Shown: positions 26,313 through 35,853, numbered from the stretch's first letter. The stretch is 61,231 bases of DNA from JAWLEV01 sp041685915 (GCA_041685915.1 JAWLEV010000005.1:1-61231); one strand, 5' to 3'. Program-made: numbers and translations. Notes: generated by a model not told the origin, from the sequence alone.

Positions 26313-27176
26313 ATGGCCGCACAACCTGAACTGATCGCAGACTATGAATGTCTGACGGGCGAGGGGGTCATATGGCACCCTGGCGAACAGTGTGTCTACT
26401 GGCTCGACATACCGCGCGGTCGGATGTTCCGCTACGATCCGGCTACAGAAGAGCACGAGATGTGTTTGGAGGACGGCATGATTGGCGGGCTCACCGTCCA
26501 GGCGGACGGGGCGCTGCTTCTTTTCATGGAAAAGGGTGCTGTGAAGCGGTGGAACGAGGGCGAGGTGGTGACTATCATAGACGAGATCCCGGCGGAACGG
26601 GAGTCGCGCTTTAACGATGTCATCGCCGATCCAGAGGGGCGCGTCTTCTGCGGCACCATGCCCACGGAGGAGCGCCTGGGGCGTCTGTACCGTATCGATC
26701 CCGATGGCAGCGTGACCAAAGTGTTGGAGGGTATCGGCTGCTCCAACGGCATGGGCTTCACCCCTGATCGCCAGCGCATGTACTATACCGACTCCACAGA
26801 GCGCGAGATCTATCTCTTTGATTACGATCGGGAGACGGGGGAGATCAGCAATCAGAGGGTCTTTATCAGGACGCCCGAGGGTGAGGGGATTCCCGACGGC
26901 ATGACCGTCGATGCAGAGGGGTATGTCTGGTCGGCGCGCTGGGACGGTGGCTGTGTGGTGCGTTTTGCTCCCAACGGCACCGAGGATATGCGCTTCGAGT
27001 TCCCTGCCAAAAAGGTGTCCTGCGTGACCTTTGGCGGTTGGGACTATACGGACATCTATGTGACGACGGCCGGAGGGGATAACAAGGCCGAGGAGGGGCA
27101 GGGAGCGGGGGCCCTCTTCAAGGTGAACGTGGGTATCGAAGGAGTCCCCGAGTTCGAGTCGCGCATTGGTCTCTGA
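26313..27176 (+). CDS. SMP-30/gluconolactonase/regucalcin-family lactonase
   Basis: Six-bladed propeller lactonase of 287 residues that hydrolyses sugar lactones with a divalent metal. Metal ligands are visible: Glu in YECLTGEGVIWHP near residue 15, Asn in SRFNDVIADPEGRVFCGT near 95, Asn in CSNGMGFTPD near 140, Asp in IPDGMTVDAEGYVWSA near 195. ATG 26313 follows GGAGGAAT. First gene of a five-gene plus-strand run (to 31924) and the probable partner of the following dehydrogenase, which could make the lactone. Confidence 0.93.
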   Translation: MAAQPELIADYECLTGEGVIWHPGEQCVYWLDIPRGRMFRYDPATEEHEMCLEDGMIGGLTVQADGALLLFMEKGAVKRWNEGEVVTIIDEIPAERESRFNDVIADPEGRVFCGTMPTEERLGRLYRIDPDGSVTKVLEGIGCSNGMGFTPDRQRMYYTDSTEREIYLFDYDRETGEISNQRVFIRTPEGEGIPDGMTVDAEGYVWSARWDGGCVVRFAPNGTEDMRFEFPAKKVSCVTFGGWDYTDIYVTTAGGDNKAEEGQGAGALFKVNVGIEGVPEFESRIGL

Positions 27177-27210
27177 TCGCTGATAACCGCTGCAAAGATG
27201 AAGGGAGCTA

Positions 27211-28326
27211 ATGGTGGCGATTGGAGATAGCTTGAAAGCTGGGGTGGTGGGCTCTGGCGGTCGAGGGGGCAGCTTTAAGCGCGCCTTTGATCTGCTGGAG
27301 AAGGCCCACATCCACGCCGTATGCGACATCGACCGTGAGGCACTGGAGGCGTCCAGGGTTCGCCTGGGGGCAGCGGAGGCCTATGTGCATTATGAAGAGA
27401 TGCTCGAGGCGGCCGACGTAGACGCCGTCATCATCGGTACACCCATGCCCCTTCACGTTCCCCAAGCCATCGCCGCGTTGGAGAGAGACATTCACGTGTT
27501 GAGCGAGGTGCCGGCGGGGGTGTCCATCGGGGAATGCCGAAAGTTGGTGGCTGCGTGTCAGCACAGCGAGGCCGTGTACATGATGGCCGAGAATTACATC
27601 TATAGCAAGACTAATATGACGATCACGGAACTCGTCCGGCAGGGTCTCTTTGGTGAGACCTACTATGCGGAAGGGGAGTACATTCACGAACTCAAAGCGC
27701 TGAACGAGGAAACCCCCTGGCGACGCAGATGGCAGACGGGCATAAACGGCATAACGTATGGCACCCACAGCCTGGGTCCTATACTGCAGTGGATGCCGGG
27801 CGATCGCGTGGTCTCTGTATGCTGTGCGGGATCGGGACATCACTATCGCGATCCCCGTGGCGATCTCTATGAGAACGAGGATAGCTGCGTGATGCTCTGC
27901 AAGATGGCCAGTGGCGGCCTGGTCAAGATTCGTGTGGATATGCTGTCCGACCGGCCTCACGCCATGCACAATCACTCGCTGCAGGGCGTCGATGGCTGCT
28001 ACGAGTCGGCTCGGGCGCCAGGGGAGCGCGACCGCATCTGGCTGCGAGCTGAATCTGAGGATCCCAACGCGTGGCTTGATTTAGAAGGGTTGGACGCTTT
28101 TGTGCCTCGGGAGTGGCGGGAATCGGCGTCGGTCATCTCCCAGTTGGGGCATGGTGGAGCAGATTACTTTGTGGTCAAGGATTTCGTGGACGCGGTGGTG
28201 GAAGGCAAGCCGCCGCGCGTGGGCATTCACGAAGCCATGGATATGACCCTGCCTGGCCTGGTCAGCCAGGAGTCCATCACTCGGAGCGGGAAATGGCTAC
28301 CGGTGCCCGATTCGCGCACGTGGTAA
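27211..28326 (+). CDS. Gfo/Idh/MocA-family oxidoreductase (EVP variant)
   Basis: NAD(P)-dependent dehydrogenase-like protein, 371 residues. The Rossmann start is AGVVGSGGRGGSFKRAFDLL and DVDAVIIGTPMPLHVPQAIA follows. The usual catalytic EKP reads EVP in HVLSEVPAGVS, so the lysine is missing. A second-domain GTHSLGPILQWMPGDRVVSV near residue 190 retains the conserved histidine. This EVP form is a known subgroup, and its chemistry may differ from classical sugar oxidation. It lies 34 bases after the lactonase gene and 32 before the URO-D gene. Confidence 0.88.
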   Translation: MVAIGDSLKAGVVGSGGRGGSFKRAFDLLEKAHIHAVCDIDREALEASRVRLGAAEAYVHYEEMLEAADVDAVIIGTPMPLHVPQAIAALERDIHVLSEVPAGVSIGECRKLVAACQHSEAVYMMAENYIYSKTNMTITELVRQGLFGETYYAEGEYIHELKALNEETPWRRRWQTGINGITYGTHSLGPILQWMPGDRVVSVCCAGSGHHYRDPRGDLYENEDSCVMLCKMASGGLVKIRVDMLSDRPHAMHNHSLQGVDGCYESARAPGERDRIWLRAESEDPNAWLDLEGLDAFVPREWRESASVISQLGHGGADYFVVKDFVDAVVEGKPPRVGIHEAMDMTLPGLVSQESITRSGKWLPVPDSRTW

Positions 28327-28358
28327 GGATAAGTGTAGAGGAGTCTGGAGAAGAGGGG

Positions 28359-29498
28359 ATGAGCTTCGACGCATTTGATGAGAAGTTTGATACTCTGTGT
28401 GTCAATCACGATGCGGTCACACAGAGTATCAAAATCGAACCCGATTGGGAGGCCTTTGTCGACTGCATACTGTGCAAAGGGACGCCAGAGCGCGTTCACC
28501 ATATAGAGCTCTTTTTGGATGCGGAGGTTCAGGAAGCGGTCTGCGACAGATTCGATCTGCTGGACGGGCTCGACATGAACGATCCTTTCTTTGAGCAGAA
28601 ACGGCAGATAGAGATTCAGCGCTTTCTGGGCTACGACTATGTGCGGAGCGGGCTAGACGATCTGGAGATGCCCCTCAAGCGCATGACGTTGGAGGATACG
28701 GCCGACCTGAAACGTGAGGGAGGGCGGCAATATATGGAGGAGCATCGAGGACCCATTACCAATTGGGAGGAATTTGAGGCTTACCCCTGGCCCGATCCAG
28801 AGGAGGCCAGCACGCGCTCGTTGACATGGTACGACGAGAATCTCCCCGACGGCATGTGCATCATCGCCAGTGGCGGTTTCGCCCACTTTGCCGAGTATCT
28901 GACCTGGCTGATGGGCTATGAGACCCTCTGCTATGCCCTGTACGATCAGCGCGACCTGGTAGCCGCCATCAGCGAGCGGCTTCTGGACATGTTCCGTGTA
29001 GCCCTTGAGCGCATGTTGGCCTTTGACCGCGTCAAGATCGTCTGGGGCAGCGACGATATGGGATTTCGGTCCGCCACCCTGATCAGCCCCGATGACCTCC
29101 GCGAATTCGTCCTGCCTGGCCACAAGTTGATGGCGCAGATGTCCCATGATGCGGGACGGCCCTATCTGCTTCACTCCTGTGGAGACCTGACAGAGATCAT
29201 GGATGATCTAATCTACGATGTGGGCATCGATGCCAGACATTCTTTTGAGGATACCATCGAGCCCGTGACGGAAGCCTACGAAAAGTACGGCGATCGTATA
29301 GCTATATTAGGCGGCATCGACGTCGATTTCCTGTGTCGCGCCGACGAGGAGGCCATCCGTCGTCGGGTACGCCGTACGCTCGATGAATGTTTGCCCGGCG
29401 GGGGGTATTGTCTGGGGACGGGCAATAGCGTGGCCAACTATATCCCGATGGAGAATTATCTCGCCATGGTGGATGAAGGAAGAAAGTACGCGCCCTGA
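28359..29498 (+). CDS. Uroporphyrinogen decarboxylase-superfamily protein with HxCG motif
   Basis: 379 residues. From about residue 25 it reads EPDWEAFVDCILCKGTPERV, then FLGYDYVRSGLDDLE, WGSDDMGFRSATLISPDDLR and the zinc-type motif YLLHSCGDLTEIMDDLI near 268, with a second cysteine in GGYCLGTGNSVANY. The HxC...C set matches metal-dependent methyltransferase members (MtaA/CmuA), so a methyl-transfer role on a sugar or cofactor is possible, though no corrinoid protein is nearby. ATG 28359 is preceded by GAAGAGGGG. Codons 10-25 contain a 16-bp inverted repeat, so the N-terminus may be an insertion. Overlapping upstream frame ignored. Confidence 0.82.
   Translation: MSFDAFDEKFDTLCVNHDAVTQSIKIEPDWEAFVDCILCKGTPERVHHIELFLDAEVQEAVCDRFDLLDGLDMNDPFFEQKRQIEIQRFLGYDYVRSGLDDLEMPLKRMTLEDTADLKREGGRQYMEEHRGPITNWEEFEAYPWPDPEEASTRSLTWYDENLPDGMCIIASGGFAHFAEYLTWLMGYETLCYALYDQRDLVAAISERLLDMFRVALERMLAFDRVKIVWGSDDMGFRSATLISPDDLREFVLPGHKLMAQMSHDAGRPYLLHSCGDLTEIMDDLIYDVGIDARHSFEDTIEPVTEAYEKYGDRIAILGGIDVDFLCRADEEAIRRRVRRTLDECLPGGGYCLGTGNSVANYIPMENYLAMVDEGRKYAP
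28386..28433. repeat. 48-bp palindrome with 16-bp perfect arms at the start of the URO-D gene
   Basis: TTTGATACTCTGTGTG (28386-28401) is exactly reverse-complementary to CACACAGAGTATCAAA (28418-28433), with a 16-base loop. Span 48 bases, a multiple of three. It lies within the first 25 codons, before the conserved part of the protein begins. Confidence 0.7.
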
Positions 29499-29527
29499 CG
29501 GGTCTGGAGCGAGGAAAGGAAGAGGAG

Positions 29528-30835
29528 ATGCCAAAAAGACCGAATATTCTATACATTCATTCTCACGACACGGGACGTTATATTCAGCCCTATGGCTACG
29601 ACGTGCCTGCTCCTCATATCCAGGAGCTTGCGGAGGAGGGGGTGCTGTTTCGTCAGGCTTTTTCCGTGGCTCCTACATGTTCGCCCAGTCGAGCAGGGTT
29701 GCTCACGGGACAATGTGCCCATAGTTCGGGCATGATTGGGCTCGCGCACCGTGGTTTCTCCCTGCGTGATTACGATCAACATGTCATCCATACGCTTCGT
29801 CCCCTGGGTTATGAGTCGACATTGATCGGAGTGCAGCATGTGGCGGAGGAGACAAGTACCATTGGATACGATCAGGTAGTCGATGTGGGAAGCCGCCACG
29901 TGCGCGATGTCACTCCCGCCGCGGTGGATTTCTTGCAGCGTGCGCCGCAGGAGCCCTTTTTCCTCTCTGTGGGCTTTGTGGAGACGCATCGCGAGTATCG
30001 TGAACCCGGCCCGGCGGAGGATGCCCGGTACTGCCAACCCCCAAGGCCCATCCCCGATACACCGAGGACGCGAAAGGATATGGCCGCCTACAAGGCCACC
30101 GCGCGCGTGCTGGATGAGGGTATGGGAGCCGTCTTTGACGCCCTCGACGAGGCGGGCCTGGGCGAGAATACGCTGGTGATCTGCACCACGGACCATGGCA
30201 TCGCCTTCCCGGCCATGAAATGCAATCTCACCGATCACGGCATCGGCGTCATGCTTATCATGCGCGGTCCCGAGGGATTTCGCGGCGGCAAGGTGATCGA
30301 TGGCATGGTCTCCCATGTGGACATCTTTCCGACCGTATGCGAACTGCTGAAGATCGAGGAACCCGCGTGGTTGCAAGGGACGTCGCTAATGCCCCTCATT
30401 CGTGGCGAGGCCGAGACGGTCAACGAGGAGATATTTGCCGATGTGACCTATCATGCGGCCTGTGAGCCAAAGCGCTGCGTGCGCACCAGACGCTGGAAGT
30501 ATATCCGGCGGTTCGACGAGCGCCGAACGCCTGTCCTTCCCAACTGTGACGATAGTTTGAGCAAAAATGTATGGATGGAGCATGATTGGGAGGATCGAGA
30601 GGTGGCCGCGGAACGACTCTATGATCTGGTGTTCGATCCAAATGAAGCGAACAACTTGGCGGGCGATCCGGAGAAAGCGTCCGTGCTGGAAGAGATGCGC
30701 CAGCGGTTGCGAGACTGGATGGAGCGCACCAAAGATCCCCTACTCGGGGGAGATGTGTCCGCTCCTCAAGGGGCTCGCGTGAACGATGCCGACGGCCTTT
30801 CTCCTAAAGAGGAGACTCACATATTGGAGACGTAA
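29528..30835 (+). CDS. Sulfatase (type I, Cys-type), second copy
   Basis: 435-residue sulfatase with RPNILYIHSHDTGRYIQPYG at the N-terminus (metal ligands), APTCSPSRAGLLTGQ with the formylglycine cysteine at residue 51, and VICTTDHGIAFPAMKCNLTD near 219 completing the metal site. No signal peptide, so probably cytoplasmic. The C-terminal ERLYDLVFDPNEANNL block is typical. It is 29 bases downstream of the URO-D gene. Its operon position suggests removal of sulfate from the sugar processed by the neighbouring lactonase and dehydrogenases. It differs clearly from the sulfatase at 16102. Confidence 0.92.
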   Translation: MPKRPNILYIHSHDTGRYIQPYGYDVPAPHIQELAEEGVLFRQAFSVAPTCSPSRAGLLTGQCAHSSGMIGLAHRGFSLRDYDQHVIHTLRPLGYESTLIGVQHVAEETSTIGYDQVVDVGSRHVRDVTPAAVDFLQRAPQEPFFLSVGFVETHREYREPGPAEDARYCQPPRPIPDTPRTRKDMAAYKATARVLDEGMGAVFDALDEAGLGENTLVICTTDHGIAFPAMKCNLTDHGIGVMLIMRGPEGFRGGKVIDGMVSHVDIFPTVCELLKIEEPAWLQGTSLMPLIRGEAETVNEEIFADVTYHAACEPKRCVRTRRWKYIRRFDERRTPVLPNCDDSLSKNVWMEHDWEDREVAAERLYDLVFDPNEANNLAGDPEKASVLEEMRQRLRDWMERTKDPLLGGDVSAPQGARVNDADGLSPKEETHILET

Positions 30836-30907
30836 GAGAGATGTTCATGCGTGGACTCGGTTAGCGAAAGACAGAAACTTTTATTATATTGAAGGAGATA
30901 TCTTTTC

Positions 30908-31924
30908 ATGTCATCTACGCTTTCTTTTGCCCTTGTAGGATGTGGTGATGCTGGCACAGAGATGTGGCAGGGAATCAGTGCGGCGTCTCCTGCAGAGCTT
31001 GTCATGTTGATGGACGAGAATCCGCAACTGTTGGATGATCTGCGCCAGGTATACGCCGTCCCCGCGACGACGAATATGGAGGACGTGTTGCGAAATGTCG
31101 GGGTGGATGCCGTGTACATTTCGGCTCCTATGGAGGAGCGGGTGTCTCTGGGGATCCGGGCCGCTGAGGCGGGCAAGCACGTCTTTGTAGAGCATCCAGT
31201 GGCCCGTGACTTGGCGGATGTGGATGCCTTGATGGCGGCTTGCGAGGATCATGACGTCCGTTTGGGGGTGGCCCTTGGAGCCCAAGTGGATGCCGGCGCA
31301 GCCATGGCTCGTGGTATGATCCGCGGAGAATTTTTGGGTCGTGTGATCGCCGTGCGCGTGCATGCGTTACTTGAGGGCACCCTTTCTCGTCGGCCTTCCC
31401 TGGGAAGGGATGCGGGACATGGGACTCTGCTCGCTTCCTTGATGGAACAATTGAACACTGTTCGCTGGGTCGTGGGATCGGAGGTGATGGGTGTCTCGGC
31501 GAGGTGTGGGCCTCGACTTGAGGAAACGGAGGACGGCAGCATCGTGCTGGGTGCCGTGCTAAATTATGCTAACGAAGCTGTGGGTGTGTTACAGGGAGGT
31601 TGGAATCTGCCGGGTGAAGGACACGAGGATGTCTCGGGGCCGCGGATTTATGGCACCAAAGGGCAATTGATCCTTGCTCGCGAGCCTCTTGCGTACTTTG
31701 TTGAGGCGCCGGAGGGCAGTGCCTCCCGATCATGGCATCCCCTGCATTTTTCCGGACCTCTAGGAGATAAGGAGCAGATGATCGAACGCTTTGCCACGGC
31801 CGTTTTGAATGGCAGGAAACCACCGGTAACTGGTGCCGATGCCCGAAGGGCGCTAGAGATAATTGAAGCCATTCGTCGTTCGGCAAAAAGTGGCAGCCCA
31901 CAGACGCTGCCTCTGCAGGAGTGA
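30908..31924 (+). CDS. Gfo/Idh/MocA-family oxidoreductase (EHP variant)
   Basis: 338 residues; FALVGCGDAGTEMWQGISAA Rossmann start, DAVYISAPMEERVSLGIRAA and HVFVEHPVARDLADVDALMA, in which the catalytic EKP lysine is replaced by histidine. ATG follows AAGGAGATATCTTTTC, a good ribosome site. It closes the SMP-30/Gfo-Idh/URO-D/sulfatase run, 72 bases downstream of the sulfatase. Substrate unknown. Confidence 0.87.
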   Translation: MSSTLSFALVGCGDAGTEMWQGISAASPAELVMLMDENPQLLDDLRQVYAVPATTNMEDVLRNVGVDAVYISAPMEERVSLGIRAAEAGKHVFVEHPVARDLADVDALMAACEDHDVRLGVALGAQVDAGAAMARGMIRGEFLGRVIAVRVHALLEGTLSRRPSLGRDAGHGTLLASLMEQLNTVRWVVGSEVMGVSARCGPRLEETEDGSIVLGAVLNYANEAVGVLQGGWNLPGEGHEDVSGPRIYGTKGQLILAREPLAYFVEAPEGSASRSWHPLHFSGPLGDKEQMIERFATAVLNGRKPPVTGADARRALEIIEAIRRSAKSGSPQTLPLQE

Positions 31925-32050
31925 TGGGTCTTTTCTCTCCTGCAGGGGGTGGTGATATCAATTCTTCTCGATCTCTCTTGGGTGGCGTCGTTAGAGAGCC
32001 AGCCGGGGGAGGATCGAGATCATTTTGAGGTTATTCCTTTTGTGGTCGGC

Positions 32051-33487
32051 CTAGACTTTTCTTAGGCGCACAGCCATGTAGGGTTTCCCTGGCAGGTCGA
32101 TGGTGAATTTGTCGGTGAAACTTCCCTGCACGCGCGTTATACTCATCTCCCACGTGTCGATCACGTCGACCTCATAGCGATGGGATGTGGGCATGGAGAA
32201 GGGTATAGCGGCGGGTTGCAGGACACCGCAGTAGGCAAGATAGTATGCTTCCCCTTTGCTGGCGCAGGGAAAGCCCGTGTCTACAATTCCCTCCACCGGC
32301 TCCAGTCCACGGGAGGGCCCTCCGTGAAGGATATCTTTTAAAAAGTCGATCCGAGCCGGGCTCTCGCCATGCAGCGTGCCGCCCTTTGACCACCAGAGGA
32401 TATCCTCAGGATGTAGATACGTCTCACCGTGGCCCACATAGCCGCCGCGAACTGTCCCTTCCCAGAATTTACGCACCATCTCTTGGGGAGGCATATTGCC
32501 CCAGCGCCGGGGAATATTACCCTCGTATTTACATTCGTCGATGACCACCGGTTTCTTGTATTGGGCTCGCCAGGTGTCGGTCTTTTCAAGTTCGCTGCTT
32601 TGCACGCTCAGATGCGTGACCCACGGCTTGCCATGGTCGTAGAACGTCCTGCAATTGTGCACAGAGCGGGGGTGTTGATAGGGGTCGCTCTCCTGAGCGA
32701 TGCGGAAGAAGCGGTCCCAGTCGCGCATACTTTTGTCTTTCATGAGGTCGTATTCGTTGGCCATGGACCACCAGACATTTCGATGGGCGGCCAAGCGTGC
32801 CACCACGTAGCGCAGGTAGCGTTCGTCGGTTTCAGGATCGAGGGAGGCATAGCCCCACCGATCATAGGGATGGAAGAGAATGATATCCGCCTCGATGCCC
32901 AAATCCTGTAGATCCTGCACCCGTCGTTCCAGATGCTGGAAAAAACTGGGGTTGAAGCGGGTGGCATCCCATTCTCCCGATGCGTCGCCCTGAAAGGGAT
33001 GATGCATGGGCTCATTCTTATTATAGATGTAGTGCTTGGGGAAGACACACATGCGCAGTTTGTTGAAAGGTGTTTCCTGCAGTGTCTCCAGGGTTCGCCT
33101 TTCCAACTCTTTTTCCTGGTGATTCCAAACATAGCACGTTGTGCCTACAGGATAGTAAGGGGTGCCGTCAGCGTAGACAAAGTGATACGTATCGGTGACA
33201 CTAACGGGGCCGTGGTTGCCCAGGGATGGGGGCGTACAGGCGAACTCTCCACTGACGCCGTCCAGTGTAGGATGATTGCTGCACGTCGTGTAGTGCCATT
33301 CGCCTATGGTATCGGGCATGAAGCGGATGCGGTAGATACCTTTACCATCGTAAAAGCCATCGACGCCCACAACACGGTGGCGGTGAGTGAATCGGGCGCC
33401 CACGGTGACGTCCGTGAAGGGGTTGCCTTCCTGAGGTCCTTCAAGAACGATCTCAAAAATGTCCCATCGTTCCACTTTTTTACTCAT
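32051..33487 (-). CDS. DUF5060/DUF4038-type putative glycoside hydrolase
   Basis: 478 residues in three parts. Residues 1-90 are a DUF5060-like beta domain (WDIFEIVLEGPQEGNPFTDV, FYDGKGIYRIRFMPDTIGEW). Residues 100-390 are a DUF4038-like TIM barrel with PYYPVGTTCYVWNHQEKEL, RNVWWSMANEYDLMKDKSM (probable catalytic acid Glu) and KKPVVIDECKYEGN (probable nucleophile Glu). The C-terminal beta domain is DUF5605-like. Clan-A glycosidases of this type act on plant or algal polysaccharides. No signal peptide, so an oligosaccharide substrate inside the cell is likely. It converges on the sulfatase/Gfo-Idh operon. Confidence 0.85.
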   Translation of the reverse strand: MSKKVERWDIFEIVLEGPQEGNPFTDVTVGARFTHRHRVVGVDGFYDGKGIYRIRFMPDTIGEWHYTTCSNHPTLDGVSGEFACTPPSLGNHGPVSVTDTYHFVYADGTPYYPVGTTCYVWNHQEKELERRTLETLQETPFNKLRMCVFPKHYIYNKNEPMHHPFQGDASGEWDATRFNPSFFQHLERRVQDLQDLGIEADIILFHPYDRWGYASLDPETDERYLRYVVARLAAHRNVWWSMANEYDLMKDKSMRDWDRFFRIAQESDPYQHPRSVHNCRTFYDHGKPWVTHLSVQSSELEKTDTWRAQYKKPVVIDECKYEGNIPRRWGNMPPQEMVRKFWEGTVRGGYVGHGETYLHPEDILWWSKGGTLHGESPARIDFLKDILHGGPSRGLEPVEGIVDTGFPCASKGEAYYLAYCGVLQPAAIPFSMPTSHRYEVDVIDTWEMSITRVQGSFTDKFTIDLPGKPYMAVRLRKV

Positions 33488-34963
33488 CTGTCTTTTCTCC
33501 CATTATATATGACCGTGCTGGCGGGTATCGTCTTGTTCCTTTCGTCCCGAGTCGGCTCATGTCCATCGTCTTCCCTCCCGAGAAAGGATTTCCTTTAGCG
33601 CCCCAGTATGCTCCCTCAAAGAGAACGCGCTCGTCCAGGGTCAGATAGGGTCCCCAATCAGGATGCTCTCGCGCCACTTCGAAATAGCCGGGGCTGGCGA
33701 ATGTTACGTCCTTGACGTCCATCGTCCCTTTGTATTCTGTGTCGGTCCATTGCCCATTTTCCACCAGGAGAGTCTTGTTTCCTGCCGTGCGCAGATCCTT
33801 GCTGTCTGGTGTATGGACCACCTCGGCTTGGCGCAGCGTCCGCTGGGCCAGGCTGTTTTCCACGGCCATTTTCCCAGAGGTCTCAGAGGATACGTCAGCC
33901 GCCGGTGCAGCGGCTGGGAGACTTTTCGAATGTTTATCTTGCTTGCCGTCCGTCGTCAAGGTATCCTCCGTCTCATCGATGAGGAAGGACGTATAGGGCG
34001 TAACGATGCCGTGCTTTAGGCTTAGTCGAACGATCTCGTCGATCAGTTCACCTTCTGGACCGTACAGACGTATCTGAGTTAGGAGAGGTCGAATCTTGCG
34101 CGTGGCCCACAGGCGCGAAATGGATTCCTCTCCCCCTCCTTTTGGAAATGAACCTCGTGGAAAGTATAACCGATGGGCTCTCCATTGACAAGCCCCCTGA
34201 ATGTTGAGGCTAGTTCTCCCCCCGTGGAGGCAGCTCCCAGAACAAGGAGCTGGTTTCCCGCAAACAGGTCAGGTAATGGTGTAGGAAAGATCTCCTCTGC
34301 GTGCACCTGGCCGAACTCCAGGGCTACTTCCTCGAGTACAGGAGAGCCGATCTTGTCGTAGAAGGAGGAGACGACGTATTCTATATTCTCGTCAGGGCGC
34401 ACATACCTCGAGGTACCTTGATGTTCATAGGATAACCTGTCCAGCAGGGTGGTATTGACGCCATATCCCGCTCCAAAAGTATCCTTCCTCGCCCGACTCT
34501 CTGTGGCTCAGCAGGTTCGCTCCCGGTTCTTCCGTTCCCAGGGTGCAAGAGAACAAAATCCTTGTCCGTCGTCTGGTTGTTCTCATATTGTACTGTTGTT
34601 TTGTGATCTCCTCGCTTTTGTACGATTACATTGTGACTGGGCGAGTAAACGGATTCAAGTATCTCTTTGGTGGCGATATCCACCGACACCTGTGCCTCCA
34701 GGCGTTGCCCGTCTACTCCCATGGCGAACGTTGAGATAGTGACGTCTTCTGGAACGGGAAAGATATACTCCCCTCAATATCCTGTGGACTCTCATTGACG
34801 AAAACCTGATCCACGCGTGTGGTGGCCATCTGATCGTCGGTGTTCTCTTGGGCGTGATGATACTTGATGGCCAGGGAGCGAAGCGACACGGGGGGTGTGA
34901 AGGATCTGGCACGGGTATGATGATCCCGTCGGCCGACGCGGGATACCACGTTCCTGTCTTCAT
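33480..34963 (-). pseudogene. Decayed VIT/VWA-domain protein lacking its VWA domain
   Basis: Minus-strand frames join into one family with at least four frameshifts. The signal end ADGIIIPVPDP is followed in another frame by SLRSLAIKYHHAQENTDDQM and VDQVFVNESPQDIEG, then EYIFPVPEDVTISTFAMGVD (VIT domain), YSPSHNVIVQKRGDH, GTEEPGANLLSHRESGEEGY, then GVNTTLLDRLSYEHQGTS-RYVRPDE, SSFYDKIGSPVLEEVALEFG, and the C-terminal LTQIRLYGPEGELIDEIVRL. Intact homologues have a von Willebrand A domain between NLLSHRESGE and GVNTTLL; here it is deleted, with about 150 residues missing by comparison with remembered relatives. Part of the VIT domain is also lost. Such proteins are common in Chloroflexota, from general knowledge. 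Confidence 0.85.
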
Positions 34964-35129
34964 GATAGATCTCCTCCCGTTCCACGAGTTTCCTTATATT
35001 TCAGATGCCTCTTTGACCAAAAAGGTTCCCTATGGCGATTGGTGATCTGAGAACTGGATGCTATACTCTTCCAAACTGAGATATTTCGTACAGTATTTGG
35101 CGGATATGGTAGTAATCAAGAGGAAGAAT

Positions 35130-35813
35130 ATGAAGGCGCCAACCTGGCTCGTAACCGTTTTGCAGCTGTTCCTGAGTTTGAGTATACCGATTATCCTGAT
35201 CATCTCCCCCCTCTATCTCTTTTTCACGCCGGCCATGGTGCGCTACGAATATAGCCGTGCGGGCTTCCCGCCGGCAACACGTTTTGATCGTCAGGAGAGA
35301 CTGCGACTCTCGGATACCATCGTGCGTTACGTGCGGGGGAGAGAGAGTGTAGAATCCCTACGCCGCATACGTACGGACGAGGGGGGAAAGGCCCTGAGGG
35401 AGTCGGAGATTCAACACCTGGTGGACGTAAAGAAAGTGCTGGATGGCCTGTTTATGGCATACAGGGTGGCACTGATCGTGGGGCTGGTGGCCGGGGTTGC
35501 GCTCCTTTGGCTGGTCGGGAGTGCATACCTGATAAAGGGGATACAGAACGGCGTATGGATCACTGCGGGTTGCATGGCCCTTGTGCTTGTGAGTGCCTTT
35601 GTTGATTTTGGTACCTTTTTCACACGCTTTCACCAGATGTTTTTTGAATCTGGCACATGGGTCTTTGATGCGCAAGATACTCTTATCCAGCTTTACCCCT
35701 TGACCTTTTGGGTTGACGTGGTGTGGAAGCTTGGCGCCTTTATTGTGGCGGAGGTCGGGCTTCTATACACTTTTGTTATGTTTGCCAGGTACGTTATTGG
35801 TGAGAACGGGTGA
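35130..35813 (+). CDS. Integral membrane protein of the TIGR01906/DUF1461 type
   Basis: 227 residues with a first membrane helix at about 5-30 (VTVLQLFLSLSIPIILIISP), an outer loop with RLSDTIVRYVRGRESVESL and EIQHLVDVKKVLDGLF, and three further helices. The spacing and the closing FHQMFFESGTWVF-D-ADQTLIQLYP-like sequence with FWVDV fit the TIGR01906 membrane protein family. Function unknown. ATG 35130 follows AAGAGGAAG; the frame extends to 35058. Monocistronic, ending before a hairpin terminator. Confidence 0.75.
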   Translation: MKAPTWLVTVLQLFLSLSIPIILIISPLYLFFTPAMVRYEYSRAGFPPATRFDRQERLRLSDTIVRYVRGRESVESLRRIRTDEGGKALRESEIQHLVDVKKVLDGLFMAYRVALIVGLVAGVALLWLVGSAYLIKGIQNGVWITAGCMALVLVSAFVDFGTFFTRFHQMFFESGTWVFDAQDTLIQLYPLTFWVDVVWKLGAFIVAEVGLLYTFVMFARYVIGENG

Positions 35814-35853
35814 CCTGACCTTTGCGGCGACCGCCCCCGGCGTGGTATGCAAA

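Noticed and set aside
26199..27329. 376-codon minus-strand frame opposite the SMP-30 gene
   Set aside because: The plus strand encodes a complete lactonase with metal ligands; the antisense frame shows no recognisable domain.
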